Assembly (NCBI GenBank): GCA_965229715.1
Contig: CBDDJL010000002.1
Location: forward strand, 248,001-312,000
Source: JAVJST01 sp965229715
GTDB taxonomy: Bacteria > Pseudomonadota > Alphaproteobacteria > Rhodospirillales > Casp-alpha2
Direction: 5' to 3'
Length of the DNA: 64,000 nt
This document shows, one piece after another, positions 18,170 through 27,672 of this stretch. The translations under genes and the position numbers were made by a program. The notes under the pieces are model-generated. The model saw only the letters and a program-made list of their open reading frames with translations. It had not been told where the DNA came from and made no database searches. Position 1 is the first letter of the stretch, and each line of letters opens with the position of its first letter.

Positions 18170-19146
18170 TCATCGTTCGTACACCGCTCAGAATTTCGCT
18201 TGGCGGCGGCGGCACCGATTTGCCGTCCTATTATGAGGCACATGGCGGTTTCGTGCTGTCGGCCGCCATCGACAAGTATGTCTACACGACCGTGAATCGG
18301 GCGTTCCGGCCCGGCTACTTCCTCAAGTATTCGAAGAACGAGCACGTTGAGCGGCGCGAAGACATCGAGCATGCCATCTTCCGCACAGCCATCGAACTGA
18401 TGGACCTCGAGACCCGGACTGAAATTGTCACCATGGCCGATGTGCCCGCCGGGACCGGGATGGGATCGTCGGGCAGTTTCACCGTCAGCCTGCTGCACGC
18501 ACTGCACGCCCACAAGAAGATGCCGGTCTCACCGAACGAATTGGCCCGGCTCGCCAATCATCTCGAAATGAATATTCTGGGCGAACCGTGCGGCAAACAG
18601 GATCATTACATCGCCGCCTACGGCGGATTGCTTTGCCAGGCCTACGGCACCGGTGGTTCCGTCGAGGTTGCACCCCTCGCCATCGCCGACGATGCCCTGC
18701 GGTCGTTGCAGGAAGGGCTCATGCTGTTTTTCACCGGCTACAGTCGTGAGGCATCGTCGCTGCTCGCCGAACAGGCAGAGCGAACATCGGCAGGCGATGC
18801 AGAGATGGTCGACCGGCTGCACCAGGTCAAAGCGCTGGGCGATCACATTCGCACGGCTCTCGAGGCTGGCGATATCGACAACTTCGGAGCGCTGATGCAC
18901 GAGCACTGGGAAACAAAACGCAAACGATCCGGCAGCATGAGCAGCGGGGCCATCGACGGGCTATATGCGCTGGCACGCGAGAACGGCGCGTTGGGCGGCA
19001 AGCTGGTCGGCGCCGGCGGCGGCGGATTCTTGCTCTTCTTCACGCGTGACCGAAGCCGTCTTCGCGGCGCCATGGCCGATGCCGGTTTGCAGGAACTGCC
19101 ATTCACATTCGACTTCGACGGCTCCGTAACCTTGCTCAGGAACTAG
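18166..19146 (+). CDS. hddA: D-glycero-D-manno-heptose 7-phosphate kinase (GHMP family)
   Basis: GHMP kinase of 326 residues. It begins with TPLRISLGGGGTDLPSYY, the substrate-side motif of HddA proteins, and has the phosphate-binding loop PAGTGMGSSGSFTVSLL near 93-109 and a C-terminal GGKLVGAGGGGFLLFF. It phosphorylates heptose 7-phosphate at C1 in the alpha configuration, the branch leading to GDP-heptose rather than ADP-heptose. The ATG at 18166 overlaps the gmhB stop; the frame is open further upstream, inside gmhB, but the family starts here. It is followed after 50 bases by the guanylyltransferase-like gene. Confidence 0.92.
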   Translation: MIIVRTPLRISLGGGGTDLPSYYEAHGGFVLSAAIDKYVYTTVNRAFRPGYFLKYSKNEHVERREDIEHAIFRTAIELMDLETRTEIVTMADVPAGTGMGSSGSFTVSLLHALHAHKKMPVSPNELARLANHLEMNILGEPCGKQDHYIAAYGGLLCQAYGTGGSVEVAPLAIADDALRSLQEGLMLFFTGYSREASSLLAEQAERTSAGDAEMVDRLHQVKALGDHIRTALEAGDIDNFGALMHEHWETKRKRSGSMSSGAIDGLYALARENGALGGKLVGAGGGGFLLFFTRDRSRLRGAMADAGLQELPFTFDFDGSVTLLRN

Positions 19147-19196
19147 GGTCTGAGCCCACCGATTTCACGCAATCCCGTTTACCGGAGACGCGCCGA

Positions 19197-19934
19197 ATGC
19201 AAGAAGACAAGCGCAGGGACATGCAATGCATCATTCTTGCCGGCGGGCTCGGTACGCGGATGAAGCCGCTGACCGATACACTGCCAAAGTGGCTGCTGCC
19301 CGTCGCCGGCCGGCCATTTGCAGAGTGGCAGCTCGACTGGCTTGCCGCTCAGGGCATCAAGCAAGTTATCGTCTCCATCGGCGAAAAGGGCGGCATGATC
19401 GCGGATTATATGGCGATCAGCGCCGGACGCTGGCCGTTCGATATTCATCTCGTCGACGATGGCGTCCAACTCCGCGGCACTGGCGGCGCGGTGAGGAACG
19501 CGTGCGATCTTGCGGAACTCACGGGGGGCGTGATCGTGTTGTATGGCGACTCCTTCCTGACTCTCGATTTACCCGCCGTCTGGACCACATCCAAGGCGGG
19601 AGCTTATCCAGTCATGACGGTTCTCAGGAACGAAGGCCGCTGGGACGCCAGCAACGTCCGTATCGAGGGCGACCGGGTCGCGCTTTATGACAAGAGCCGG
19701 GAACGTGCAGAAGGCGTCGTCATGGATTACATCGATTATGGCCTTTCCGTGCTTCCGGTCGACACCGTGATGAAGGAAATACCGGCCGATACGGTGTTCG
19801 ATCTTGCCGACCTGTTACGCGATCTCAGCATCGCCGGCCGCCTTCGGGCCTTTGAGGTCACTGAACGCTTCTACGAAATTGGCTCCCCGGGCGGACTCGC
19901 CGATCTCGAGCAATACCTTGCCGAAAACGCCTGA
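19197..19934 (+). CDS. hddC: heptose 1-phosphate guanylyltransferase-like nucleotidyltransferase
   Basis: Nucleotidyltransferase of 245 residues with LAGGLGTRMKPLTDTLPKWL, the signature activation loop, followed by LPVAGRPFAEWQLDWLA. LYGDSFLTLD is the metal-binding region and FYEIGSPGGLADLEQYL the C-terminal end. HddC relatives join GMP to heptose 1-phosphate to give GDP-D-glycero-alpha-D-manno-heptose. The assignment rests on the family and on being directly after hddA. A second possible start is the ATG at 19221. A guanylyl or cytidylyl specificity cannot be told by eye. Confidence 0.85.
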   Translation: MQEDKRRDMQCIILAGGLGTRMKPLTDTLPKWLLPVAGRPFAEWQLDWLAAQGIKQVIVSIGEKGGMIADYMAISAGRWPFDIHLVDDGVQLRGTGGAVRNACDLAELTGGVIVLYGDSFLTLDLPAVWTTSKAGAYPVMTVLRNEGRWDASNVRIEGDRVALYDKSRERAEGVVMDYIDYGLSVLPVDTVMKEIPADTVFDLADLLRDLSIAGRLRAFEVTERFYEIGSPGGLADLEQYLAENA

Positions 19935-19984
19935 CCGTGCGTCCCGTCACAGTCTAAATGCGAGAAAAAAGCGATGATGGCGTC

Positions 19985-20746
19985 ATGCGCATCAAGCTTT
20001 TCGTCGACAGCGCCGATCTCGGCGTCATACTCCGGCATTACCGCGACCCGGATATTGCCGGCTTTACCACCAATCCGACCCTGATGCGGCGGGCCGGCAT
20101 TTCCGACTACGCGGGCTTTGCGCGCGCGGTGCTCGATGCCATTCCCGACAGGCCGGTTTCGTTCGAGGTTTTTGCCGACGATCTCGACGGCATGGAGCGA
20201 GAAGCCCGCATCATCCGGTCGTGGGCCGACAACACGGTGGTCAAGATACCGGCGACGAACACACATGGCGTCAGCAGCGCGCCTGTCATCGAAAGGCTCT
20301 CCGCCGAAGGCCACCATCTGAACGTCACGGCCATTCTTTCGGCACGCAGGGCCGAAACGGTCATTCGCGCACTCGATCCGGCAGCACCGGCCATCGTCTC
20401 GGTTTTTGCCGGGCGCATCGCCGATACGGGCCGCGATCCCGAGCCCGTCGTGCGTGACTGCGTCGCCATGGTCGCCGACCGACCGCACACGGAAGTCCTG
20501 TGGGCCAGCCCGCGTGAGGTGTTGAACATCCATCACGCCGAACGCAGCGGTTGTCACATTATTACCGCGAGCGAAGATCTGCTGGCGAAACGACGACTGT
20601 TGGGCCGGGATCTCGACGATTATGCGCTCGAAACCGTCCGTATGTTCCATGACGACGCCAGCGCAGCCGGGTATTGTCTGACGGGCAATCGTCCGCTACA
20701 GACCGGTACCTATGGCGGCGACACCCACCCTTCTGTTCGATCTTGA
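19985..20746 (+). CDS. transaldolase-family protein
   Basis: Protein of 253 residues with the FSA/TalB-like barrel motifs: KLFVDSADLGV at the N-terminus (Asp near 8), FTTNPTLMRRAG near 27-38, and the Schiff-base lysine K87 in NTVVKIPATN. HLNVTAILSARRAE and VSVFAGRIADTGRDP follow. Transaldolase moves a three-carbon unit and can form sedoheptulose 7-phosphate, the substrate of the first heptose enzyme in this module. It is longer than typical fructose-6-phosphate aldolase-like members (about 215-220). The ATG at 19985 fits the barrel start; an upstream start at 19958 is possible. Its 3' end overlaps the next gene by 35 bases. Confidence 0.83.
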   Translation: MRIKLFVDSADLGVILRHYRDPDIAGFTTNPTLMRRAGISDYAGFARAVLDAIPDRPVSFEVFADDLDGMEREARIIRSWADNTVVKIPATNTHGVSSAPVIERLSAEGHHLNVTAILSARRAETVIRALDPAAPAIVSVFAGRIADTGRDPEPVVRDCVAMVADRPHTEVLWASPREVLNIHHAERSGCHIITASEDLLAKRRLLGRDLDDYALETVRMFHDDASAAGYCLTGNRPLQTGTYGGDTHPSVRS

Positions 20747-21392
20747 CGGCACCCTCGTCGACAGCGCGCCCGACGTATGCGGCGCGGTTAACCATGTGTT
20801 CGCCGAGGCCGGCCTGCCGGCGATCGCCGTCGACCGCATCAAGGGCTATCTCGGACACGGCGCCCGCGTCCTGATCGAGCGCGCCGTCGCCGATATGGAC
20901 GAAAACCGCGATACGGAAACCCTCGACCGCCTGACCCACGCGTTTCTCGCCTATTACGCGGACCATCCCGTTGTTTCGTCGACGGTCTTCCCCGGTGTTT
21001 TCGATGCTCTCGAAACGCTGCGCGGTGAAGGCGCGACCATGGCCATCTGCACCAACAAGCCAAGCGTGACAACTGCGCCCGTGCTTGAGGCGCTCGATCT
21101 CGACGGCCGCTTCGATGCCGTCGTCTGCGGCGATCAGGTCGTCAATCGAAAGCCGCACGGCGATCATATCCGCGAAACCGTCGCCGCATGCGGCGGCGCC
21201 ATGGAAACCGCCATCATGATCGGCGATAGCGAAAACGACATTCTTTCGGCGATCGATGCCGGCGTGCCGTCAATTGCGGTCCGTTTCGGCTACGCGCTCG
21301 GTCCTGTCGACGGGCTCGGCGCCGATATCGTTATCGACAGTTTTGACGAGCTCGCCGACGCCCTCTTCACGATCGGCGCGCGTAAGGATTAG
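20712..21392 (+). CDS. gph: HAD hydrolase, phosphoglycolate phosphatase-like
   Basis: HAD-superfamily phosphatase of 226 residues. The nucleophile motif LFDLDGTLVDSAPDV is near residues 6-20, motif II is CTNKP, motif III lies in RKPHGDH, and MIGDSENDILSA is the Mg-binding end. This is the Gph pattern, which dephosphorylates 2-phosphoglycolate from DNA repair or photorespiration-like reactions. Beside the heptose genes it could instead act on a sugar phosphate. The start overlaps the transaldolase gene by 35 bases, suggesting coupling. Its TAG overlaps the stop of the convergent MFS gene by 4 bases. Confidence 0.82.
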   Translation: MAATPTLLFDLDGTLVDSAPDVCGAVNHVFAEAGLPAIAVDRIKGYLGHGARVLIERAVADMDENRDTETLDRLTHAFLAYYADHPVVSSTVFPGVFDALETLRGEGATMAICTNKPSVTTAPVLEALDLDGRFDAVVCGDQVVNRKPHGDHIRETVAACGGAMETAIMIGDSENDILSAIDAGVPSIAVRFGYALGPVDGLGADIVIDSFDELADALFTIGARKD

Positions 21393-22657
21393 CGCGCGTC
21401 GGGAACGGCGCGAAGCAACAGCAAACCGGCGACGAGAAAGACGATGATCGTCGCCATGCCGACGCGCTGGCTGTCGGTCGCCGCGGTGGCCCAGGCCAAT
21501 GCAGCGGGTCCGAGAAACGCCGTGGCTTTTCCCGATAACGCGTAGAGTCCGAACATCTCCGTCCGGATGGCTGGCGGCGCGAGGCGCGCCATCATCGAAC
21601 GGCTTGCCGATTGCGCCGGGCCGATAAACACGCCGAGCATCAGGCCGATAGCCCAGAACAGGGTTTTCCCCTCGATCACCAGCAACGCGCTGCCGAAGAC
21701 GATAAGCCCGGCCAGGGCAACGCAGATAACCCGCTTCGGCCCCCAGCGATCGTCGGCCCAGGCAAAGGCGAAAGCACCCAGACCGGCGGTGACGTTGATG
21801 CCGATGCCGAACAGGATCAGCTCGTCGAAACCGAACCCAAACGTGCCCGCCGCATATATGCCGCCGAACGCGAACAACGTGTTGAGTCCGTCCGTATAGA
21901 TCATGCGTGCGATCAGAAACCGAACCTGGATACGGTAGTCGCGGAGCCTGCGGAACGTATCCACAAGCTGGCGGAGCCCTTGCCGAACGGCTGTTGCGGC
22001 TGGTGTCATCACGGCCGGGCGATCCGGCGTCAAAAGAAACAGCGGCAGGGCGAACAGTACGGCCCAGACGGCGACAACAGGTCCGATAGCCCGCAGGTGT
22101 TCGGCGGTATCTTTGTCGAGACCGAACCATGGCGACTCGGTTTGAACGAAACCGATCAGTACCAGCGCAAGACAGCAGAGCCCACCGACATAGCCGATGC
22201 CCCACCCCCAGCCTGACAGCCGCCCAACTCGGCCCGCGGGCGCGATGTCGGGCAGCATGGCGTTATAAAACACCATGGCGGTCTCAAATGCCGCATTGCC
22301 GATCCCGATCAAAACAAGAGCCAACAAGACAAATGAAGGGTCGGGCTCAACCCACCACAACGACCCCGCTGAAACCGCCGTGAGCAGGGTGAAAAACAGC
22401 AGCCACGGCTTGCGGCGCCCGCCGTGATCGGCAATGGCGCCGATGATCGGCCCCATGAGTGCAACAGCGAACGCCGATGCACTGACGGCGTAACCCCATT
22501 GCGCGGTGCCCTGCGCAGGCGTGGTGGCAACGCCTTCGGTGAAGTAGGCAGCAAAGACAAACGTCATGATCACGGTCGGAAAGGCCGAGTTTGCCCAGTC
22601 GAATACGCACCAGGCGGCGAGACCGCCGGGCCGTGACGGCGTCGAATCGCCGCTCAA
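21389..22657 (-). CDS. UMF1-family MFS transporter
   Basis: Major-facilitator permease of about 422 residues with twelve predicted membrane segments. The N-terminal CVFDWANSAFPTVIMTFVF stretch and PIIGAIADHGGRRKPWL loop are typical of the UMF1/Atg22-like family found in bacteria. A TTG at 22657 overlaps the stop of the upstream glutamate dehydrogenase gene (TTGA), and I favour it; an ATG at 22729 inside that gene would add 24 residues unlike the family. The overlap implies co-translation with the dehydrogenase. The substrate is unknown; related proteins have been linked to sugar or amino-acid export. Confidence 0.85.
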   Translation of the reverse strand: MSGDSTPSRPGGLAAWCVFDWANSAFPTVIMTFVFAAYFTEGVATTPAQGTAQWGYAVSASAFAVALMGPIIGAIADHGGRRKPWLLFFTLLTAVSAGSLWWVEPDPSFVLLALVLIGIGNAAFETAMVFYNAMLPDIAPAGRVGRLSGWGWGIGYVGGLCCLALVLIGFVQTESPWFGLDKDTAEHLRAIGPVVAVWAVLFALPLFLLTPDRPAVMTPAATAVRQGLRQLVDTFRRLRDYRIQVRFLIARMIYTDGLNTLFAFGGIYAAGTFGFGFDELILFGIGINVTAGLGAFAFAWADDRWGPKRVICVALAGLIVFGSALLVIEGKTLFWAIGLMLGVFIGPAQSASRSMMARLAPPAIRTEMFGLYALSGKATAFLGPAALAWATAATDSQRVGMATIIVFLVAGLLLLRAVPDAR

Positions 22658-25600
22658 GCGCTGTAGATGGAGCGCAACTGACGGCTGGCGACGGCAATCA
22701 TCGCCAGATCGTCCATGTCCGTGCTCCAAAGCTCGTCGAGGATCGCACTCGCCCGCTCAACCAAATCGTCGTCGGCCTTCATCCACTGATCGAATGCCCT
22801 GTTGACGTTCGACTTTGCGCCCGGCATCGACATGACCTTCCGGGTCAGCGCCGCCTGATGGCCGTATATTTCCTCGATCAGGGCGTCGACGGCGAGCTCG
22901 CGCCAGTGGCCGGCAGAGGCGAGTGCTTCGGCAGCAGCCCGCAAATGCCCGAGCCGGAAGTGAGTGCCGATCTTGTAATAGGCCGATGCCGCAACGGTTA
23001 CGGGTGCTTTCGACTGTTCTGAGATTCGCGCCAGATCGCAACCAGGCACCATATTGACCAGGCCGGCAATGTCCCGTGCCGTGGATTCCGATACTCCGGC
23101 GTCCTGTAGCGGCTGGGCGCGCTTTTTAAGATCGCGGACGTAGCGCTCAGGCAGCGCCTTGACCTGGGACTTGGCCAGTTCAGCAACGGGACCTTGATAG
23201 CGCTCGATATGGGCATCGATGGCGAGACCCTTGTTGCCGTTCCGGAGGAACCACAGCGTGGCGCGCTCAAGCAGATTGTAAATGTCCTTCAGCATCCGGG
23301 TTTGAGTCTCCGCCGGAACCTTGTTGTCGAGACCCTCGATCGCTGCCCACAGTGGGCGCACCCCGTAGACTTCGCGCGCAATGACGTAGGCGCGGACAAT
23401 CTCAGGCGCGCTCATTCCGGTGCGTTCGGCGAAACGGTGAACGAACTGTTCGCCAACCCGGTTGACCAACGAATTGGTCACCCGCGTCGCGATGATCTCC
23501 CGCTTCAGCCGGTGATTGACGATGCCCTTGCGGTACTTCTCGCGCATCGGTGTCGGGAAATAGCGGATCAGGTCCGCCGTCATTGCCGAATCGTCGGGGA
23601 TATCGGATGCGAGAATTTCGTCGTATAGCCAGAGTTTGGCATACGACAACAGCACCGCCAGTTCGGGTCGGGTCAGCGCCATGCCGCGCTGGCCGCGTTC
23701 GTCGATGTCCTCATCGTTCGGCAGGAATTCGACATCACGGTCGAGCCGACCGCGGCGCTCCAGATCGCGCATCAGACGCTTCTGGCCTTCGAGCGCTTCC
23801 GTGCCGCTTGCCTGTGCCATGGTGATGGCCTGACTCTGCTGATAATTGTCGATCAACACGAGATCGGCGACCTCGTCCGTCATATCGGCGAGCAGCTTGT
23901 TGCGTTGCTTGGACCCGAGTTTGCCGGCCTGCATTTCAGCATCGAGCAGGATCTTGATGTTGACCTCGTGGTCCGAACAATCGACGCCAGCGGAATTATC
24001 GATAGCGTCCGTGTTGGACCGGCCGCCATTCTGGCCGTACTCGATGCGGCCCAACTGCGTCGCGCCGAGATTGGCGCCCTCGCCGATGACCTTGGCGCCG
24101 ACCTCGGCGCCGTTGATGCGAATCGCGTCGTTGGCGCGATCGCCGGCGTCCGAGTTGCTCTCGCTTTCGGCCTTGATGTAGGTGCCGATACCACCAAACC
24201 ACAGCAGATCCGCCGGTGACTGGAGCATGGCGCGAAGCAGCTCGTTCGGCGTGACCTTGTCCTTCGACAGGTTGAACAACTCCTTGATCTGCGGGGTCAA
24301 ATTGAGCGTCTTTGCGCTTCGCTCGAAAATCGCGCCGCCCTTCGAGATCAGCCGTTTGTCGTAGTCGGTCCACGACGAGCGGCCCATGTCGAACAGACGC
24401 TTGCGTTCCTTCCACGTCTTTGCCGCGTCCGGATCGGGATCGATGAAGATATGAAGGTGATTGAAGGCGCCGACGAGGCGGATGTGCTTGGAAAGCAACA
24501 TGCCGTTGCCGAAAACGTCGCCCGACATGTCGCCGACGCCGACCACCGTGAAATCCTCGTTCTGGATATCCGTACCGATCTCGCGGAAGTGGCGTTTCAC
24601 GCACTCCCACGCGCCACGCGCGGTGATGCCCATGCCCTTGTGATCATAACCTTGCGAACCGCCGGAGGCGAAAGCGTCACCGAGCCAGTGCCCGTAAGCC
24701 TCGGACACGCCATTGGCGATATCCGAAAAAGTCGCCGTGCCCTTATCGGCGGCGACAACGAGATAGGGGTCGTCGGCGTCGCGGCGCACCACATTCTTGG
24801 GCGGCACGATCTTCGGCCCCTTGATGTTGTCCGTAATGTCGAGGAGGCCGGAAATAAAGAGCTTGTAGCACGCGATGCCTTCGTCGAGGAACGCCTCGCG
24901 GCCACCCTCGCTCGGCGGGCGCTTGACGACGAAACCGCCTTTCGAGCCGACCGGCACGATCACGGCGTTCTTGACTTGCTGCGCCTTGACGAGGCCCAAC
25001 ACTTCGGTGCGGAAGTCCTCCGGTCTGTCCGACCACCGCAAACCGCCGCGCGCGACCATCCCGAAGCGAAGATGCACGCCTTCGACCCGGGGGCTGTAAA
25101 CGAAGATCTCGCGTAGCGGCCGGGGCAGAGGCATCTCGTCGAGCGCCTTCGAGTCGAACTTGAAAGACAGATAGGACTTACGCTCACCGCTCTCGGCTGT
25201 CTGATAGAAGTTGGTGCGGAGGGTGCTCTCCACCGCATTCAGGAAGCGGCGCAGAATGCGGTCCTCATCGGCGCTGGCGACTTTTTCAAGCGCCGATTCG
25301 TAGGCCGAACGAATTCGGCCGGCGACCGCATTGCGGTTCTTCGGTCCATCCGGATCGAAGTACGCCTCGAACAGTTTGACGACCTCGCGCGCGAACTCGG
25401 GATTTCGCGAAAGCGTTTGCTCCATGTAAATCTGTGAAAACTGGATGCCGGCCTGGCGCAGATACTTGCAGTACGCACGCAGCACGACGACCTGACGCCA
25501 TGTCAGGCCGATACGGCAGACCAACGCATTGAACCCATCGCTCTCGATCTCGCCACGCCATACTCGCAGGAACGCCTCGTGGAAATTGTCGCGAATCTCG

Positions 25601-27498
25601 TTGAAAGCGACGGCGCGGCCGTCCTGGGTTGCGAGACCGAAATCGTGGATCATCACCGCGCGGCACGGGTCGGTCTCTGGCGTTACCTCATGCGGCGATT
25701 CCTCGACGACGCGAAAGCCCATGTGCTCGAACATCGGCAATGCATCGGAGAGCGGAATTGGTGTGTCGGGGTGATACAGCTTGAAGCGGATTTCATGCGG
25801 TTCGCAAACGTCGGGGCAATAGAGATTCATGCCGATCTCGTCCGACGCCAGCACATCGTCGACCATCGACGCATCCTCGACGGCGGTCTCCGCGCTGTAC
25901 CGATGCTGATAGGCCGCACCGAACGCCTTGCCGAAACGACCCATCATGGCGCGACCGCCGCGTTCGCCGTGCGCTTCCTCGAACGCGTCGCGCAGATTGT
26001 CGGTCCATGTACGGGCAGCCTCTGCCACTTCTTCCTCGAGCTTCGCACGATCGACCTTCGGTACGTCGCCCGGCGTCGTGCCGATAATGAAATGGACCCG
26101 CGCCAGCGGACCGTCGCCGAACTGGGTGCGGAAAGCCGAAACCCGCCCGTTGTAAGCTTTCGCGAGAACGTCGCCAATGCGCTGACGAAGATCCGAGTTG
26201 AAGCGGTCGCGCGGCACGAAAACCAGGCACGACATGTGCCGCTCAAAATCGTCTCCGCGCACGAACAGGGCGACACGCTGGCGTTCCTGCAGGTGGAGGA
26301 TGCCCATCGACGTCTCGAAAAGGTCATCGTCGGAAACCTGGAACAACTCGTCCCGCGGATAGGTTTCCAAAATGTTCATCAACGACTTGCCGTCATGGCT
26401 TGCCGGCCTGAAGCCGGCGCGCTGGACCGCGCGGTCGAGCTTCTGGCGCAGCAGCGGAATTTCTCGCGGAGTCCGGTTGTATGCGGATGATGTGAACAAG
26501 CCGACGAACAGACGCTGACCGATCAGATTGCCCTTCGCATCGAGCCGTTTGATGGCGATCGCATCCATGTGGACGCGGCGGTGAACGGTGGCGCGCGATT
26601 TCGTCTTGGTGACCATGATCAGGTCAGGATGGCCGAGAAACACCGGTACTTCAGGTAGCGTGTCGCTGCCGGGCTCGATGGCGTCGAACACCACCATTTT
26701 CGAATCGCGCAGCACGCCGAGCGCCGATTTCGAGTCGATGGACGCCTTGATCGATTTGCCCGATCCCTTGAACGTGTAATCGCGATAACCCAAGAAAGTG
26801 AAGTGGTTGTCGTGAATCCAGCTCAGAAACTCACGAACCTCGCCGACCTGCTCGGCGCTGTATCCGGCGGCACCGCCGACCTCGAGCTCCTCGATCAGCG
26901 ACCACATACGGTGACGCATTGCGCGCCAGTCGTCGACGGCCTTGCGGACATCCGACAAGACGGCTTCCAGCGTTTTCTTGATCCTGGCATGGCCGTCTTT
27001 GGGTTCGTGACTGATTTCGTAGTGCATGAACGATTCGCGGATGACATCGGGGTCGCCCAGACCCGCCTCGCAAATCTGGTCGCGTTTTCCCTTGGAATTT
27101 CGGGTTACCTGAATAATCGGATGGATGACCGTATGGACGGTGAGTCCGAGCGACTGGAAGGCGCTGGTCACTGAGTCGACGAGAAACGGCATGTCGTCGT
27201 TGACGATCTGTACGGCCGTGCGTTCCGCCGTCCAGCCATCGGCCTTCATCGTCGGGTTGAAAATCTTGATGACGGCCTCGCCGGCCTTCCGGTTATCGGC
27301 GACGGAGAGGTGCCCAAGCGCGATCGCTGCGAGATCGCCATCGTCACGTTCCGCAATCTCATGCGGCGAGACGTGGCGATAGTATTGCTTGATGAAACGC
27401 TCGATTTCCCCCTTGCGGGATTTCGCCTTGCCTTTGGACGCGCGGCTTGCGACACGGCCGATCAGCCGCTTGATCTGTTGTTCGCCGTATCCCGTCAT
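22654..27498 (-). CDS. NAD-specific glutamate dehydrogenase, large (L_1600-type)
   Basis: Very large protein of 1614 residues, matching the roughly 180 kDa bacterial NAD-GDH family. The N-terminal half carries regulatory ACT-like regions and the central catalytic domain shows MVARGGLRWSDRPEDFR near residue 820 and VPVGSKGGFVVKRPP after it. GDMSGDVFGNGMLLS and the C-terminal helical region follow. It converts glutamate to 2-oxoglutarate and ammonium in glutamate catabolism. The ATG at 27498 has a strong AGGAGG ribosome-binding site just upstream. Downstream, the UMF1 gene overlaps its stop. The large length and conserved central motifs make this assignment firm. Confidence 0.96.
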   Translation of the reverse strand: MTGYGEQQIKRLIGRVASRASKGKAKSRKGEIERFIKQYYRHVSPHEIAERDDGDLAAIALGHLSVADNRKAGEAVIKIFNPTMKADGWTAERTAVQIVNDDMPFLVDSVTSAFQSLGLTVHTVIHPIIQVTRNSKGKRDQICEAGLGDPDVIRESFMHYEISHEPKDGHARIKKTLEAVLSDVRKAVDDWRAMRHRMWSLIEELEVGGAAGYSAEQVGEVREFLSWIHDNHFTFLGYRDYTFKGSGKSIKASIDSKSALGVLRDSKMVVFDAIEPGSDTLPEVPVFLGHPDLIMVTKTKSRATVHRRVHMDAIAIKRLDAKGNLIGQRLFVGLFTSSAYNRTPREIPLLRQKLDRAVQRAGFRPASHDGKSLMNILETYPRDELFQVSDDDLFETSMGILHLQERQRVALFVRGDDFERHMSCLVFVPRDRFNSDLRQRIGDVLAKAYNGRVSAFRTQFGDGPLARVHFIIGTTPGDVPKVDRAKLEEEVAEAARTWTDNLRDAFEEAHGERGGRAMMGRFGKAFGAAYQHRYSAETAVEDASMVDDVLASDEIGMNLYCPDVCEPHEIRFKLYHPDTPIPLSDALPMFEHMGFRVVEESPHEVTPETDPCRAVMIHDFGLATQDGRAVAFNEIRDNFHEAFLRVWRGEIESDGFNALVCRIGLTWRQVVVLRAYCKYLRQAGIQFSQIYMEQTLSRNPEFAREVVKLFEAYFDPDGPKNRNAVAGRIRSAYESALEKVASADEDRILRRFLNAVESTLRTNFYQTAESGERKSYLSFKFDSKALDEMPLPRPLREIFVYSPRVEGVHLRFGMVARGGLRWSDRPEDFRTEVLGLVKAQQVKNAVIVPVGSKGGFVVKRPPSEGGREAFLDEGIACYKLFISGLLDITDNIKGPKIVPPKNVVRRDADDPYLVVAADKGTATFSDIANGVSEAYGHWLGDAFASGGSQGYDHKGMGITARGAWECVKRHFREIGTDIQNEDFTVVGVGDMSGDVFGNGMLLSKHIRLVGAFNHLHIFIDPDPDAAKTWKERKRLFDMGRSSWTDYDKRLISKGGAIFERSAKTLNLTPQIKELFNLSKDKVTPNELLRAMLQSPADLLWFGGIGTYIKAESESNSDAGDRANDAIRINGAEVGAKVIGEGANLGATQLGRIEYGQNGGRSNTDAIDNSAGVDCSDHEVNIKILLDAEMQAGKLGSKQRNKLLADMTDEVADLVLIDNYQQSQAITMAQASGTEALEGQKRLMRDLERRGRLDRDVEFLPNDEDIDERGQRGMALTRPELAVLLSYAKLWLYDEILASDIPDDSAMTADLIRYFPTPMREKYRKGIVNHRLKREIIATRVTNSLVNRVGEQFVHRFAERTGMSAPEIVRAYVIAREVYGVRPLWAAIEGLDNKVPAETQTRMLKDIYNLLERATLWFLRNGNKGLAIDAHIERYQGPVAELAKSQVKALPERYVRDLKKRAQPLQDAGVSESTARDIAGLVNMVPGCDLARISEQSKAPVTVAASAYYKIGTHFRLGHLRAAAEALASAGHWRELAVDALIEEIYGHQAALTRKVMSMPGAKSNVNRAFDQWMKADDDLVERASAILDELWSTDMDDLAMIAVASRQLRSIYSA

Positions 27499-27672
27499 GG
27501 CCCCCTCCTGAAATTGCCGGCACCATTGATCCGGCGCACTATCGCGAGGTTAGACCAATCCTGCACCGGACGGAAGGCAAGCCGGCAATTAAAAAGGCGC
27601 GGAATCCGACTGGCGCAGAATGACGTTGCACGGCATTCTTTCATTGTCACCAGCGGCCGCGAGGACATCGTC

